A stretch of DNA of 64,000 nt. Origin: Euclidia mi (taxonomy: Eukaryota; Arthropoda; Insecta; Lepidoptera; Erebidae). The stretch is from the NCBI GenBank assembly GCA_944739405.2, contig OX123197.2:875501-939500 (forward strand), written 5' to 3'. The notes beneath the pieces were generated by a model. That model did no database searches. It was not told the DNA's origin and saw nothing but the letters and a program-made list of their open reading frames with translations. Made by a program: the position numbers and the translations under genes. This document shows positions 1 to 10,120 of the stretch, one piece after another; positions within the stretch are counted from its first letter, which is position 1, and every line of letters begins with the position of its first letter.

Positions 1-130
1 CATGAAAGTAAAAGTACTCCGTTACGATCGGAGATCGGCAAAACGCGAGACGCGATCGCGTACGTTCAATTCAAGACTGGCATCATCATTTAAAAAAAGT
101 AAGAAATACTTTGAAAGTGTTGCAAGTATT

Positions 131-652
131 TAAAAAAAATTGGGCAAGTGCGAGTCGGACTCGCGTACGATGGGTTCCGTACCATCATATGTAAAAGAAA
201 ATCACGTTCGTTGTATGTATATCTACTTAAATACTTTATAAGTTTCTACCTGTTTATTAAGATCAAGTACCAAATTGCTTAAAAATTACGTTTGTTGTAT
301 GGGAGCCCTCCTTTATTATTTACTTTTTTTAAATTTAATTATTTATTTTGAAAGGTAATATACAACTACATACCTATTCTGTGAAAATTTAAAGCGTCTA
401 CCTGTTACAGTTAGTAATTTTGAGCAAAAAATACGAAAACAAACTCGTTTTTTGTATGGGACCTCCCCTTAATATTTTCATTTTTTTATTATTAGTATTT
501 GTTGTTATAGCGGCAACCAAAATACATAATTTGTGGAAATTTCAGCTTTCTAGTTATCATGGTTTATGAGATACAGCCTGGTGACAGACAGACAGACAGC
601 GGAGGCTTAGTAATAGGGTTCCGTTTTTTACCTTTTAGGTACGGAACCCTAA
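131..652. repeat. Interspersed repeat of the GGGTTCCGT family
   Basis: The block opens with a CAAGTGCGAGTCGG-like motif followed by GGGTTCCGT, and closes with paired GGGTTCCGT / ACGGAACCCT near 628-652. The same motifs in reverse order bracket 22270-23090. This is a common non-coding lepidopteran repeat, probably a non-autonomous DNA element. No coding capacity is visible and the superfamily is not assigned. Confidence 0.6.
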
Positions 653-701
653 AGAAAAATCGTTACAATCAGCTTCAAAATTACGAATCCTACAAAACAA
701 A

Positions 702-873
702 TCTAATATATAAAATTCTCGTGTCACAGTTTTCGTTGCCATACTCCTCCGAAACGGCTTGACCGATTTTGATGAAATTTTTTGTGCTTATCCGGTATCT
801 ATGAGAATCGGACAACATCTATCTTTCAAAAAAAAAAAAAATTTTGCAAAACAACGTTTGCCGGGTCAGCTAG
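702..873 (+). mobile_element. Short non-autonomous Helitron
   Basis: It begins with TC after a host A (701) and ends with CTAG followed by a host T (874), the A|T insertion signature of Helitrons. The interior has CGAAACGGCTTGACCGATTT, a motif of widespread lepidopteran Helitrons, and an A-rich tract near 829. There is no target duplication, as expected for rolling-circle elements. There is no Rep/helicase coding sequence. I see no clear 3' hairpin. Confidence 0.65.
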
Positions 874-874
874 T

Positions 875-1435
875 GATTTTATAATAGTTAAATTTAGTTT
901 TTTATCTACTAATTCTATTTATCCACTTTGATGGAGGAATAAGAAACTACCTAATATATCAATTTAAAAATATTAATTTGCCAATATCTGGGTTTGAGTT
1001 AAAACTAACTTGCATGTTTGCATAACTTGCTTGTAAGGCCGAATTAATAAACCAATTGTAATGACTAGCTTTTGCGCGCGACTTCGTTCCCGTGAAAGTT
1101 GAAGAGAAAAAAATCCAAAGTTTTTGCAAAATTTTTTGTTAGTTGACGAAGTATCATAGTTTCATAAATATAAAATAAAATGAACTGTTGTTTCATTGTT
1201 ACATTTTAATAGTTACCTATTCCCCTTTTGCAATCTCGACGTTCGCTTCGCCAGGGGTTCGCCATTTAGGTTGCATTAATTTCGCCTGAATACCAATTTA
1301 ATTAAGAATATAATAATATAAATTAAGAATAGCAATTTTCACGAAGCAGAACTCAAAGGAAAGCACCACCTAGTATAGTAAGTACCTATTATATTATCTG
1401 TAGCATGCACCACAGACCCTGGGACCACAGACCAT
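875..1435. other. AT-rich non-genic stretch
   Basis: No gene or structured element is supported. Near 1063-1095 a CTAGCTTTTGCGCGCGACTT-like sequence resembles the end of another lepidopteran Helitron-type repeat, but its other end could not be fixed. Confidence 0.4.
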
Positions 1436-2035
1436 CAGACCAAGGCAACCTCACAAGGTCATAGGTTTTGTCAAGTCTATTCAAACGAGCCCAAACACTA
1501 CTAGTTTCTCGTGTGTAGTTTAGGAGTTCTAGTGACCACCTTCCGGCTTCATCATCAGACCAAGGCAACCTCACAAGCTCATAGGTTTTGTCAAGTCTTG
1601 TCAAAGGACCCCAAACACGACTAGTTTATCATGTGTAGTTTAGGAGTTCTAGTGACCACCTTCCGGCTTCATCATCAGACCAAGGCAACCTCACAAGGTC
1701 ATAGGTTTTGTCAAATATATTCAAACGAGCCCAAACACTACTAGTTTATCATGTGTAGTTTAGGAGTTCCTGTGACCACCTTCCAGCTTCATCATCAGAC
1801 CAAGGCATCCTCACAAGGTCTTAGGTTTTGTCAAATCTTGTCAAACGAGCCCAAACACGACTAGTTTATCATGTGTAGTTTAGGAGTTCCTTTGACCACC
1901 TTCCGGCTTCATCATCAGACCAAGGCACCCTCACAAGGTCATAGGTTTTGTTAAGTCTATTCAAACAAGCCTAATCACTACTAGTTTATCATATTGTGTA
2001 AGGGAGGGAGTTCCCGTGACCACCTTTCCATTCCA
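1436..2035. repeat. Five-copy 120-bp minisatellite
   Basis: The motif CAAGGCAACCTCACAAGG recurs at 1441, 1561, 1681, 1801 and 1921, exactly 120 bp apart, each copy ending with TTCATCATCAGAC. Copies differ by scattered substitutions and the last one degenerates after about 1990. The short open frame through the first copies is an accident of the repeat. It lies just outside the segmental duplication and has no second copy in the window. Confidence 0.9.
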
Positions 2036-2621
2036 CCATTCACAAGGTCATTCATCACTGCAGCATTTCAATGTTACCGTAGTGCCGTAACATAGTCACC
2101 AAACTTACGTAAGTATGTCAAATATCAGCTTTATGGAACAGTGTACAAAGTGCATTCCAAATTTTGAACGGAAAGACACGAAGTCATAAAAATATCGCTA
2201 GATATTTTAACGCCGGTACATACGTAAAATAGGTACCTACTAGATCGGTAGATCGTGTTATAACCTTGAAATGAGGCACACTTGGGTGACAAGGTGAAAT
2301 ATCATAATATTGTCAATTGTTAACATTTTAGACAGAATGCTTTTTTATTATAGCGCCATCTCTTCTTTTTAATTTAAAATAACATTGCTTACAAAATGAG
2401 ACGTAAGATGTCGCTACCATCGACTCCCATTTTTTCGTCGCTAGCGCCATCTGTTGTATTATTTACGGTATTAACAAGTACTTATAAAAATAAAGGTCTA
2501 ATATTAAGGATCTAACGTGGCCAATTTTTATGGACGACTTGCGGCATCTGTACTGGTATTGTCTTATCTGTGATTGAAGCAATGAAATAAAACCAAACAT
2601 GCAGACCCACATAAATAGGCA
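2036..2621. other. Unassigned AT-rich sequence
   Basis: I see no gene, RNA or element with definable ends. The right edge is the point where similarity to 19345 onward starts. Confidence 0.4.
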
Positions 2622-3046
2622 TGATGGCCATTATTATTGCGTAAGTATATTATTAAGTTATCTGAGGGAAAATTTAATTACCTACTCGTTTAACCGACTA
2701 AGGAATCTATCTCGAATTACATGATTGAGAATTACGTAAGGACTTATTGTAATCCTGCTATTAAGAAATTTATTTGATTACTTAATAGGTTTATAATTTA
2801 CCTATAGCCATACCTACATACATGTATGGGATTTACCTCTGCGGTTAGTATTAAACATTTTATGTACGATCACAAATTTATTGTTTAACTATTTTTAAAT
2901 AAAATCTAACTTTGAATTTGACCTCCATTACTCATGAGTACTCATGAGCTATTTACCCTAGTATTTAAATCATTTTTTTCTTTTTTGAATGGATAGCAAA
3001 CTATATGAGATCATGATTATTTCGCCGCTTTAAAACTGTTTATTTA

Positions 3047-3519
3047 ACCTAATGGAAGGAAAGAGGAACCCACCACGCACCCTCGGATTGACCACCCCAA
3101 CCATTGCAATAGAAAAAGGTTGACAATACCTAACTCCTCTAATAGGATAAGGGATGGTATGGGTTCCAGGAAGATACATGACTTGCAGTATCCCACTGTA
3201 TGCGCCGACTATTCTTCGACACGTGTTTCGCCCCTGTACGAGGCATCCTCGCGGCAACGACTGACTCAGTCATCCGAGGGTGCGTGGTGGGTTTCTCTTT
3301 CCTTCCATTATCATCATCATCATCAGCCTTTAACAGTCCACTGCTGGACTAGGCCTCTCCTTTGAAAGGAGGAATTGGCCTACTATACCACGCTGGCCAA
3401 ACGGGATGGTATAGGGTTTGTATCGAGTTTTCCTTCTCTTACAGTGCTGTTCTCTGCATAATATGCTCGTTTTGTCGGCTTTTACGACACCCATGGGATG
3501 ATATGTCCTTCCATTATGT
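3047..3519. mobile_element. TA-flanked MITE, interrupted copy
   Basis: Terminal inverted repeats read ACCTAATGGAAGGAAAGAGG on the left and the complement of that sequence on the right (right end partly mutated). It is flanked by TA and split by an RTE-type tail at 3311-3505. An uninterrupted copy lies at 19801-20072. It is non-coding. The TA target suggests a Tc1/mariner-type source, though a TTA-type Harbinger source is not excluded. Confidence 0.7.
3311..3505 (-). mobile_element. RTE-type retroposon 3' tail
   Basis: It contains the CCACTGCTGGACTAGGCCTC core and a TCATCATCATCATCAG microsatellite end, so it runs on the minus strand. An 11-bp target duplication TCCTTCCATTA (3300-3310 and 3506-3516) brackets it, and copy 2 shows the MITE without it. 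The CAGCAGTGGAC core also occurs at the C-terminal codons of RTE-type frames near 14800, so this is a 5'-truncated RTE LINE or an RTE-mobilised SINE. Confidence 0.8.
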
Positions 3520-3593
3520 TATAACTATAATGGAGTTCCGCCAAGTAACGCCTGATTCAATCAACTATACTGTTTATTTATATATACTGTGAT

Positions 3594-4104
3594 GATTTTT
3601 TCATGTGTGTGATATACAGGGTGTAAAAAGACCCTTAACGAAAACTGAAATCTCATGTTGTATCAATCAGTACAAAAATTTTTTACTTCGGCATCTTAAC
3701 TGGGAAGTTACTGGTTCAGGAGATATTGAGGCTCAAAGTTAGTATGGAACTATGATTTTTTTCTAATTATTATATATTTAAAATTATTTTATATTAAAAT
3801 TATTATTATTTTATTTAAAATTATTATTATTTTATATTTAAAATTAAATAAAAAAATCGATGCATTTACCCCGCCAATATGTTCTTTAGATGCCCTATAA
3901 CCCCATGGATAAGTAGGTATTTCGAGCATTGCAAGCGCGCGCTTTTAATTGCTTTTTAAAAAATGTGAAAACTAAAAAAAATATTTTCCCAGGTAGGTAT
4001 TATTTTTGTTTAGTATTATGACTTGGCATGATGTCCACAACGAGTAGACTTTGGCTTGGTGATGGGTCTTGTGACACCCTGTATATCACACACATGAAAA
4101 AATC
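3594..4104. mobile_element. Inverted-repeat insertion with 31-bp perfect ends
   Basis: Positions 3594-3624 and 4074-4104 are perfect reverse complements and include CAGGGTGT and TATATCACACACATG. Copy 2 (about 20126) has only the host part CACACACATG, so the left arm repeats flanking host sequence in inverted form. The interior is AT-rich low complexity (about 3765-3850) without coding sequence. It is likely a TATA-target MITE with an inverted flank duplication. Confidence 0.6.
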
Positions 4105-4572
4105 TAAAATTGCACCTTACTGCTGCATATTGTTTACTCTTCTGCGCAAAGCCTACTAAACAGATTCTGATGAAACCTTGCAGTATCTTATAACCCATAG
4201 ATTATACTTCAGAATAAAACATATTGTCGCGATAACCGATACCCACATAGGTATAGACGTGGGCAATTTCGTTTCATATTTCTTAAATCTCCTGCTGCTA
4301 CATAAAGATATTTCTAGCACTAAGATGTCTAAAAATTCATACTAGTTTCCATCATTGTTTACGTACAACACAAATAGTTCGTTGCAAAATGCCAACCGGG
4401 TTATCAAGCGAATATAAATAAACCGTCTAACCGCCTGTGTTGCGTGTAATGTTAAGGGCATAAGTGTATGGAATGGAGTCAGGCGAGTAGTGTGGCTCGC
4501 CTTGTTTCAACCACACCAACTAGATTCCTAGCGCAATTTATGCAAGCCGCGAAGAATATTCGACGGAAATCA

Positions 4573-4665
4573 CTATCTATACTAAAATTCTAATATAATG
4601 TAATAGCTATAGAGTTTGTTTGTTTGGTGAATACTAATCTCAGGAACTACTGGTCCTATTTCTAC
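4573..4665 (+). mobile_element. Helitron-type repeat, left part cut by BEL/Pao
   Basis: The sequence starts TCTATACTAAAATTCTAATA after a host A and contains GAGTTTGTTTGTTTGG, matching (in reverse complement) the Helitrons at 18569-18773 and 27979-28181. It continues at 9779 after the BEL/Pao insertion. Copy 2 (about 20895-21220) shows the uninterrupted form. Confidence 0.6.
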
Positions 4666-5145
4666 TGGTTCGGCGATACACCGAAACCGTAGGTAGGTTC
4701 TAGGCGATTTGGAAAAAATGGACTGTATTTAAAGGAAGAGGATGTAGGAAGAGGTGATTGTGAGTGGGTATAGGATATTTCAAGGATGGAGGGCACTCAC
4801 CTTATACGGCAATCTTCTTCGTTTCCGAAGGGCAGTCTCCTGGTGGTTTCGTGATGCAGCTGCTTGTTTTCACTTCACTCGCGAGCGGGTTTTCCTTGGT
4901 GGAAGCGGTAATAATCACATACAGCGATGCGGCGCGGTACGATATAGCGGACACGTTCTCAGCGAGCGGAATGTTCTGGACTGTCACTCGCGTCGACGAT
5001 CGCGGCGAACAATCAGGCGAAAGGCAGTGCCTCTTCCAGGGAGTGGGATAGAGGGAGACGGAAATATGGTATCGCTCACACTTGTACGTGGAACGATTGA
5101 TGTTGATGCGATTAGTTATAGATAGGAAGGTAGATGGCGCTACCA
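4666..5145 (-). repeat. BEL/Pao 3' LTR
   Basis: 480 bp, nearly identical to 9294-9773; it begins TGGTTCGGCG and ends GCGCTACCA in plus orientation. The three differences seen are at the ATACACC-proximal G/A, in ACTCGCG versus ACTCACG, and in GCGAACA versus GCGACCA. Open frames of 95-123 codons inside both LTRs are on the wrong strand or overlapping and are not genes. Confidence 0.93.
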
Positions 5146-5160
5146 TATCCCCCCGGCCCT
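5146..5160 (-). promoter_or_regulatory. Polypurine tract of BEL/Pao
   Basis: Read on the minus strand the bases next to the 3' LTR are AGGGCCGGGGGGATA. This purine-rich run directly abutting the LTR fits the priming site for plus-strand DNA synthesis and confirms the minus orientation of the element. Confidence 0.75.
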
Positions 5161-5339
5161 AAAGGGTTGCCTTTAAAAAAAATAGAATTGAACTTAGCTA
5201 TGTTGGGTGTACTACCGCATAACCCCTCAATAGGCTAAGACAGCGATATGACAATAAAATTAATCTAAATTAACTTTAGCGAAAACTACAAACGCAATAA
5301 TAGCGAAAACTACTAACTAAATACTTAAACTAAGAGGTA

Positions 5340-5535
5340 GGTCCAACTTCAGGCTAGATCTCACTGAGTTGGAAGCGGACGCGAGTTGATCAGTGCCTCG
5401 ACTTGTGCAAGGACAGTTAAAGGCTCTTCGTAAGAGAGGATCTGTTGACCTATAACTTTGAAGAGATGCGTTTAATTACTTTGACCATGCTTGCCCAACA
5501 TCCACCGAAATGTGGTGATGCTGGTGGAATAAACT
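5340..5535 (-). pseudogene. BEL/Pao integrase remnant
   Basis: Minus-strand translation gives a PASPHFGGCW segment followed by VKVIK and, after stops, LINSRPL-like residues. This is the stretch of Pao-type integrase around the third acidic residue and the NSRPL motif. It lacks the zinc-binding and first catalytic parts and carries stop codons. It sits between the RNase H frame and the 3' LTR, so an internal deletion removed the rest. Confidence 0.65.
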
Positions 5536-5659
5536 TCCAGTCAATATGATCTATGGAAAGTTATTCCTGAAGACGAGTACGATAACCCGCGACGTGATTG
5601 AAACAAGTAGCGGGAACAAGTTCAATCAATTTACTAACGCGGTTGGCGACAAAAGTCTG

Positions 5660-6460
5660 CTAGCGGTGAAGAGAAGAACGAATCCAAGCGAGCACTACTT
5701 TGGAGTCGGAAAATGCGTGTATTTTATTAATGGGGTAGTGGGGCAAAACTGTGTCTTGAACCTTGCGGAGCAACTGAGACAGTAGAAGAGCCGCGCACAA
5801 TTCCAGTCTCGCAACCGAAATGGTTTTAACAGGCGAGACCTTAGACTTGGCACAAACTAACTGCACCGAGTAGTTAGAACCAATGCGGACTTGCAGATAT
5901 ACGACTCCGCCGTAAGCACGCTCGCTGGCGTCAGCGAAACCTATTAAGTTGACGGTACATCCATCTACCAACCCAAGATGACGCGGAATAGTAACTTGAT
6001 TGAGCGCGGTAAGCTCAATACAAAACTGGCCCCAAGCGGCGACAATATGGTCAGGGGGTGTTTCATCCCACTCACACTTTGATAGCCAAAGTTCCTTTGT
6101 CAAGAGCTTGGCGTACAAAATTGTGGGAGCCACAAAACCCATTATGTCCCATAGTCGAGCCACTGTGGACAGCATAGTGCGTTTGGTGCACTTATCATCT
6201 GGTGGTGAGACGTCAAACCGAAAACTATCACAGGATTTGTCCCAGCGTAAACCGAGAACTTTATGCGGTACAGACTTCTCAAACTCAATGTCTGGAGAAG
6301 CTTTATGAGAATCTGGTATGCGTGCGAGAACCTCCTTAGAGTTGCTTGTCCATTTGACAAGATCAAACTGGCCTCGCTTGAAAAGCTGAATGAGCTCTTC
6401 ACAAAGCGAAATTGCTAGCGGAGCGGGTATGACACTACAGGCAAGGTCATCCATATACAA
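5660..6460 (-). pseudogene. BEL/Pao reverse transcriptase C-terminal part and RNase H
   Basis: The 266-codon frame starts at the catalytic YMDD box of RT (residues 2-5) and continues through the Pao-type connection (GLRWDKSCDSF, LSTVARLWDIMGFVAP). It then enters RNase H, where FADASERAYGG, ARLELCAALLLS and AFSDSKVVLAW carry the acidic D, E and D residues. RT motifs upstream of YMDD are missing because the frame runs directly into the pentanucleotide satellite. The frame stops soon after the RNase H core, before any integrase. Confidence 0.9.
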
Positions 6461-6465
6461 AGCGG

Positions 6466-6922
6466 AAGTGTAGTATAGTATAGTGTAGCGTAGCGTAGCT
6501 TAGCATAGCATAGCGTAGCATAGCATATCATAGCATAGCGTGGCATAGCGTAGCATAGCGTAGCATAGCGTAGCATAGCGTAGCATAGCGTAGCATAGCG
6601 TAGCATAGCGTAGCATAGCGTAGCATAGCGTAGCATAGCGTAGCATAGCGTAGCATAGCGTAGCATAGCGTAGCATAGCGTAGCATAGCGTAGCATAGCG
6701 TAGCATAGCGTAGCATAGCGTAGCATAGCGTAGCATAGCGTAGCATAGCGTAGCATAGCGTAGCATAGCGTAGCATAGCGTAGCATAGCGTAGCATAGCG
6801 TAGCATAGCGTAGCATAGCGTAGCATAGCGTAGCATAGCGTAGCATAGCGTAGTATAGCGTAGCATAGCGTAGCATAGCGTAGCATAGCATGGCGTAGCA
6901 TAGCATAGCATAGCAAAGCATA
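6466..6922. repeat. Satellite (TAGCA/TAGCG)n inside BEL/Pao RT
   Basis: A run of 5-bp units arranged mostly as a 10-bp higher-order repeat TAGCATAGCG, grading into TAGTATAGTG at the left edge. Because 5 is not a multiple of 3 and no unit forms a stop, three overlapping frames of 127-168 codons (MLCYA repeats) appear on the minus strand; these are not proteins. The tract occupies the place of the N-terminal RT. Related tracts lie at 54063-54350 and 60974-61285. Confidence 0.95.
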
Positions 6923-7106
6923 GCTAATTAGTGCTTTATCTTACACACAGTTTTAGCACCCACCTTAATCTCTTAAAGAGCAGAACAACAACAAGACGTA
7001 ATACAATGAGAAGTATGTAACGTAGGTACGGTACCCATAATCACATACCCAAGTACCGTCTCAATAGCGGGCGGTAAATCATATCGCTCACTACGTACTA
7101 TGTTAG
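6923..7106. other. Foreign segment between satellite and protease
   Basis: Minus-strand translation directly after the protease frame meets stops and no Pao-like residues, so this 185-bp piece is not BEL/Pao coding sequence. It probably arrived with the satellite. No other copy was seen in the window. Confidence 0.45.
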
Positions 7107-7676
7107 TTAGTAGCAAGTGCGAAATATTGAAGCTCCGATCAAAAGATCAATGCCTGCCGGATTCGCAAACTCCGCATCGGCTAGCGGCAATGACTCGAGA
7201 TGAGTAAGTGATGCTACGTCTACATTAGCGTTCGGCAATGCGTCCGTGATACGCTCCACGATAAGCGAAGAAATGTTAAAATTAATATTCCTATCAAAAC
7301 GCGAATGTATTTTAATATCTACGGAACTCCTGCAATGCTTTTCTGATCCGCCTATCCCTTTGACGGTTGAGTTAGTATTTTTAAAGTTATTCCATAATCC
7401 GAGGCGTTTGAAGCATTCCGATGTTATTAGATTGGTCTGAGATGCGCTATCTAGCAGACAACGTACCATGTGCGGCGACCCATTAACATCATATACGATA
7501 ACTTGCGCTGTCGCTAACAGAACAGTCTTAGACGCCGTACACTGCGTTTTGGCCCTGCGCGGATCATTATAGATACGCGAGTGCCGTCCTCGCGTGCGCG
7601 TCGCCCGCGCAATGGATGTCGTACACAACGATACTTCGCCCTCAGACGCGGAAGGCGCAGCTACCGTGTTCTGCAC
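7107..7676 (-). pseudogene. BEL/Pao aspartic protease region
   Basis: The 189-codon frame contains ATAQVIVYDVNGSPHMVRCL then LLDSASQTNLI, the retropepsin active site with DSAS in the usual Pao form, followed by IDLLIGASIF near the end. It would process the Gag-Pol polyprotein. It is one nucleotide out of frame with the upstream gag. Residues resembling CNQKHHTLLHF, which normally follow the gag zinc knuckle, lie in this frame before its first ATG, so a single-base indel near 7762 has separated gag from pol. Confidence 0.88.
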
Positions 7677-7761
7677 TTGCGACTTAAGTGTGTCAAGGTT
7701 AGCGGCTTGACTTGATAACGGGTTACCTTTATCGAAATGTAACAGTGTATGATGTTTTTGA

Positions 7762-8958
7762 TTACATGATACATGACTTTGTCTTACTAGAACAATTACT
7801 TGTTTTATGTTTTATGCTTAAGCAGTTAATGCAAGCTTTGTTATCTTTTACGCATTTAAAACGAGCGGTTGCATGCAAATTATCGAAGGCGGGACACTTG
7901 TATAAGTGGTCGTGCACTATATTACTGCACAGACACGTCTGTGAATTATTACTATTAGATTCCGAACATGTTACGTAAGATTGTGGATTAGGGACCGAGT
8001 TATTATTACTATTTCGCGATTTATTCAACCTTTGTTTGTTGCTGTTAGTGTTAGACGGGTCAGGTGAACCAGACTGCGTATTATGAAATATTCGACACTG
8101 ATCTTTTATGAACGAAATAAAACTATCTAGTGTAGGTATTTTATTATTGCGTTCCGTCATCTCGAATGCGCGAATTGTATCAGTGTCAAACTGTTTTAAA
8201 GCGAGTTGAAGCAACATAAAGTCGGAAAGATCTTCTAATTTTAAATTCCTAAGAGAATTAACCGCGGTTACGAAGTTATCAATAAACAGCTGGAAATTCG
8301 AGACAGACGCGTTGCCGGACAGTTTGAGATTTAAAGCTTGGTCAAAGTAAGTAGACGCTAGGACGCGCGTGTCCTGATATCTGTCAAGTAGCGACTGAAA
8401 TATGACCTGATAATTCACAGCACTGGGTGTGACACCTGCAAATACGGACTGGGATTTCGGTGACAGTTTACCTATTAAATAATACAACCTGTCAGCATCT
8501 GTCAGAGAACCATTATCGTGCACTGTAGACTTAAAACTCGCATAGAATAACGGCCAATTTCGTATATCTCCGTCAAACGACATAATCTCGATTGGCGGTA
8601 ATCTCGGTTTGCGGGCAACGGGCTCTGCCGAACATTTACCCTCCAATTGCGATTGTATACGCTTAATAATACAATAAAGATCTTCAAATGAGGTATACGC
8701 CTGATAGTTCGGTTTTTCATCAGGATTGATAGAAAATAATCTTGCGTTATCATCGTCTAACAACTTATGAAAATCTGTTCGAATACTATCTACTGTTATA
8801 CAATAACTGAGAAATGCTTCGCTATTACTGTCAGACATAGATGCGGTTTTTGATCGTTCATAGATGTTTTGAATGCGCTCAAATAAAATATTGCGTTTTG
8901 CTTCTAAGATTGTCATCTCTTTGTCTTCCGACACGCGTGACTTCTTTTGTTGTGACAT
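7762..8958 (-). CDS. BEL/Pao Gag
   Basis: 398 codons. The N-terminal third is charged and helical. The middle holds the Pao-type Gag core (PPIEIMSFDGDIRNWPLFYA, then DRLYYLIGKLSPKS and FQSLLDRYQD). The C-terminus is Asn/Ser-rich and ends in a CX2CX4HX4C zinc knuckle (CINCLSIKHKTSNC). It would form the particle and bind the RNA template. The frame ends early, right after the knuckle, through the frameshift into protease. The start ATG lies about 335 bp downstream of the 5' LTR, a plausible leader. Confidence 0.9.
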   Translation of the reverse strand: MSQQKKSRVSEDKEMTILEAKRNILFERIQNIYERSKTASMSDSNSEAFLSYCITVDSIRTDFHKLLDDDNARLFSINPDEKPNYQAYTSFEDLYCIIKRIQSQLEGKCSAEPVARKPRLPPIEIMSFDGDIRNWPLFYASFKSTVHDNGSLTDADRLYYLIGKLSPKSQSVFAGVTPSAVNYQVIFQSLLDRYQDTRVLASTYFDQALNLKLSGNASVSNFQLFIDNFVTAVNSLRNLKLEDLSDFMLLQLALKQFDTDTIRAFEMTERNNKIPTLDSFISFIKDQCRIFHNTQSGSPDPSNTNSNKQRLNKSRNSNNNSVPNPQSYVTCSESNSNNSQTCLCSNIVHDHLYKCPAFDNLHATARFKCVKDNKACINCLSIKHKTSNCSSKTKSCIM

Positions 8959-9293
8959 GCTTACGTAAGTATAAGCTAATGAGAACGAAACAAAATAAGA
9001 ATATCTATTGTACCTATTATTTTACCTAAGTAGGCTAAGTAGGCAACACTTTAGAGCTGAGGAATTAAAAGTTGCTCGAAATATGAGATTTACAAGACAA
9101 CTATGATAGTTCCAGAATTAATAATTTAATAAGTAGGTAGCTACATAAAAGTTTACCTACTGATGCGGGCAGAAATAACCATGTGACGGTTATGTGAATA
9201 TATTAGGAGTATAGCTAGGTGCTATAACTGCCTAGGTATAGCGATATAACGTATAAAAACGTAAATGAATCCGACTCGTATGGATCAAAAAAA

Positions 9294-9773
9294 TGGTTCG
9301 GCAATACACCGAAACCGTAGGTAGGTTCTAGGCGATTTGGAAAAAATGGACTGTATTTAAAGGAAGAGGATGTAGGAAGAGGTGATTGTGAGTGGGTATA
9401 GGATATTTCAAGGATGGAGGGCACTCACCTTATACGGCAATCTTCTTCGTTTCCGAAGGGCAGTCTCCTGGTGGTTTCGTGATGCAGCTGCTTGTTTTCA
9501 CTTCACTCGCGAGCGGGTTTTCCTTGGTGGAAGCGGTAATAATCACATACAGCGATGCGGCGCGGTACGATATAGCGGACACGTTCTCAGCGAGCGGAAT
9601 GTTCTGGACTGTCACTCACGTCGACGATCGCGGCGACCAATCAGGCGAAAGGCAGTGCCTCTTCCAGGGAGTGGGATAGAGGGAGACGGAAATATGGTAT
9701 CGCTCACACTTGTACGTGGAACGATTGATGTTGATGCGATTAGTTATAGATAGGAAGGTAGATGGCGCTACCA
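9294..9773 (-). repeat. BEL/Pao 5' LTR
   Basis: This is the promoter-side LTR for the minus-strand element, TG...CA, 480 bp. The bases immediately internal to it (9265-9293) should hold the tRNA primer-binding site. They read TTTTTTTGATCCATACGAG on the minus strand, and I could not match this to a particular tRNA. Confidence 0.92.
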
Positions 9774-9778
9774 TCTAC

Positions 9779-10110
9779 AGTAATATCGTAAACCTGAAGA
9801 GTTTGTTTGGTTTAACGCGCTAATCTTAGGAATTACTGAATCGATTTCTAAACCAATATCATAAAGTTGAAGAGTTTGTTTGTTTGGTTGGTTGAACACG
9901 CTAATCTCACGAGTTACTGCTCCTATTTGAATAATTATTCTTGTGTTGGATAACCCATTTATCTAGGAAAGCTATAGGCTAACAATAACATCACGCTATG
10001 AGCCATGGGCGTGAAGCAGTACTCCTAAAATAACATGGGTGTAAACGCGCGCTATGCTAGCTTTGTTTATAAAGCAAAGCATAACGAAACTTAGCGACAG
10101 TGTGACTTCA
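9779..10110 (+). mobile_element. Helitron-type repeat, right part
   Basis: This continues the element begun at 4573, with GAGTTTGTTTGTTTGG repeated and AACATCACGCTATGAGCCA, the reverse complement of the tail region of the Helitrons at 18569 and 27979. Copy 2 carries the same at about 20990-21220. It is non-coding. Confidence 0.6.
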
Positions 10111-10120
10111 CTTATTCATA

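Larger units (their letters stand above)
4666..9773 (-). mobile_element. BEL/Pao LTR retrotransposon, internally deleted
   Basis: Two 480-bp direct repeats starting TG and ending CA bracket minus-strand gag, protease, RT/RNase H and an integrase remnant. A 5-bp target duplication TCTAC lies outside (4661-4665, 9774-9778), typical of BEL/Pao. By eye the LTRs differ at three positions, implying a fairly recent insertion. The first part of RT is replaced by a satellite plus about 185 bp of unrelated DNA, and most of the integrase is gone, so the copy cannot be autonomous. It inserted in a Helitron-type repeat of segmental copy 1. Confidence 0.93.

Noticed and set aside
559..762. 67-codon frame at the window start
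   Set aside because: It runs from a GGGTTCCGT-type repeat into a Helitron; no coding signature.
1436..2035. Regularly spaced repeats as a possible CRISPR array
   Set aside because: The 120-bp units are contiguous with no unique spacers, and the genome is eukaryotic.
4754..5146. Frames of 95-123 codons at 4754-5146 and again at 9382-9753
   Set aside because: They are within the BEL/Pao LTRs, overlapping on both strands; repetition reflects the LTR pair, not a gene family.
6415..6921. Long minus-strand frames of 127-168 codons with MLCYA repeats
   Set aside because: They are produced by a pentanucleotide satellite that lacks stops in several frames; the same happens at 54063-54350 and 60974-61285.
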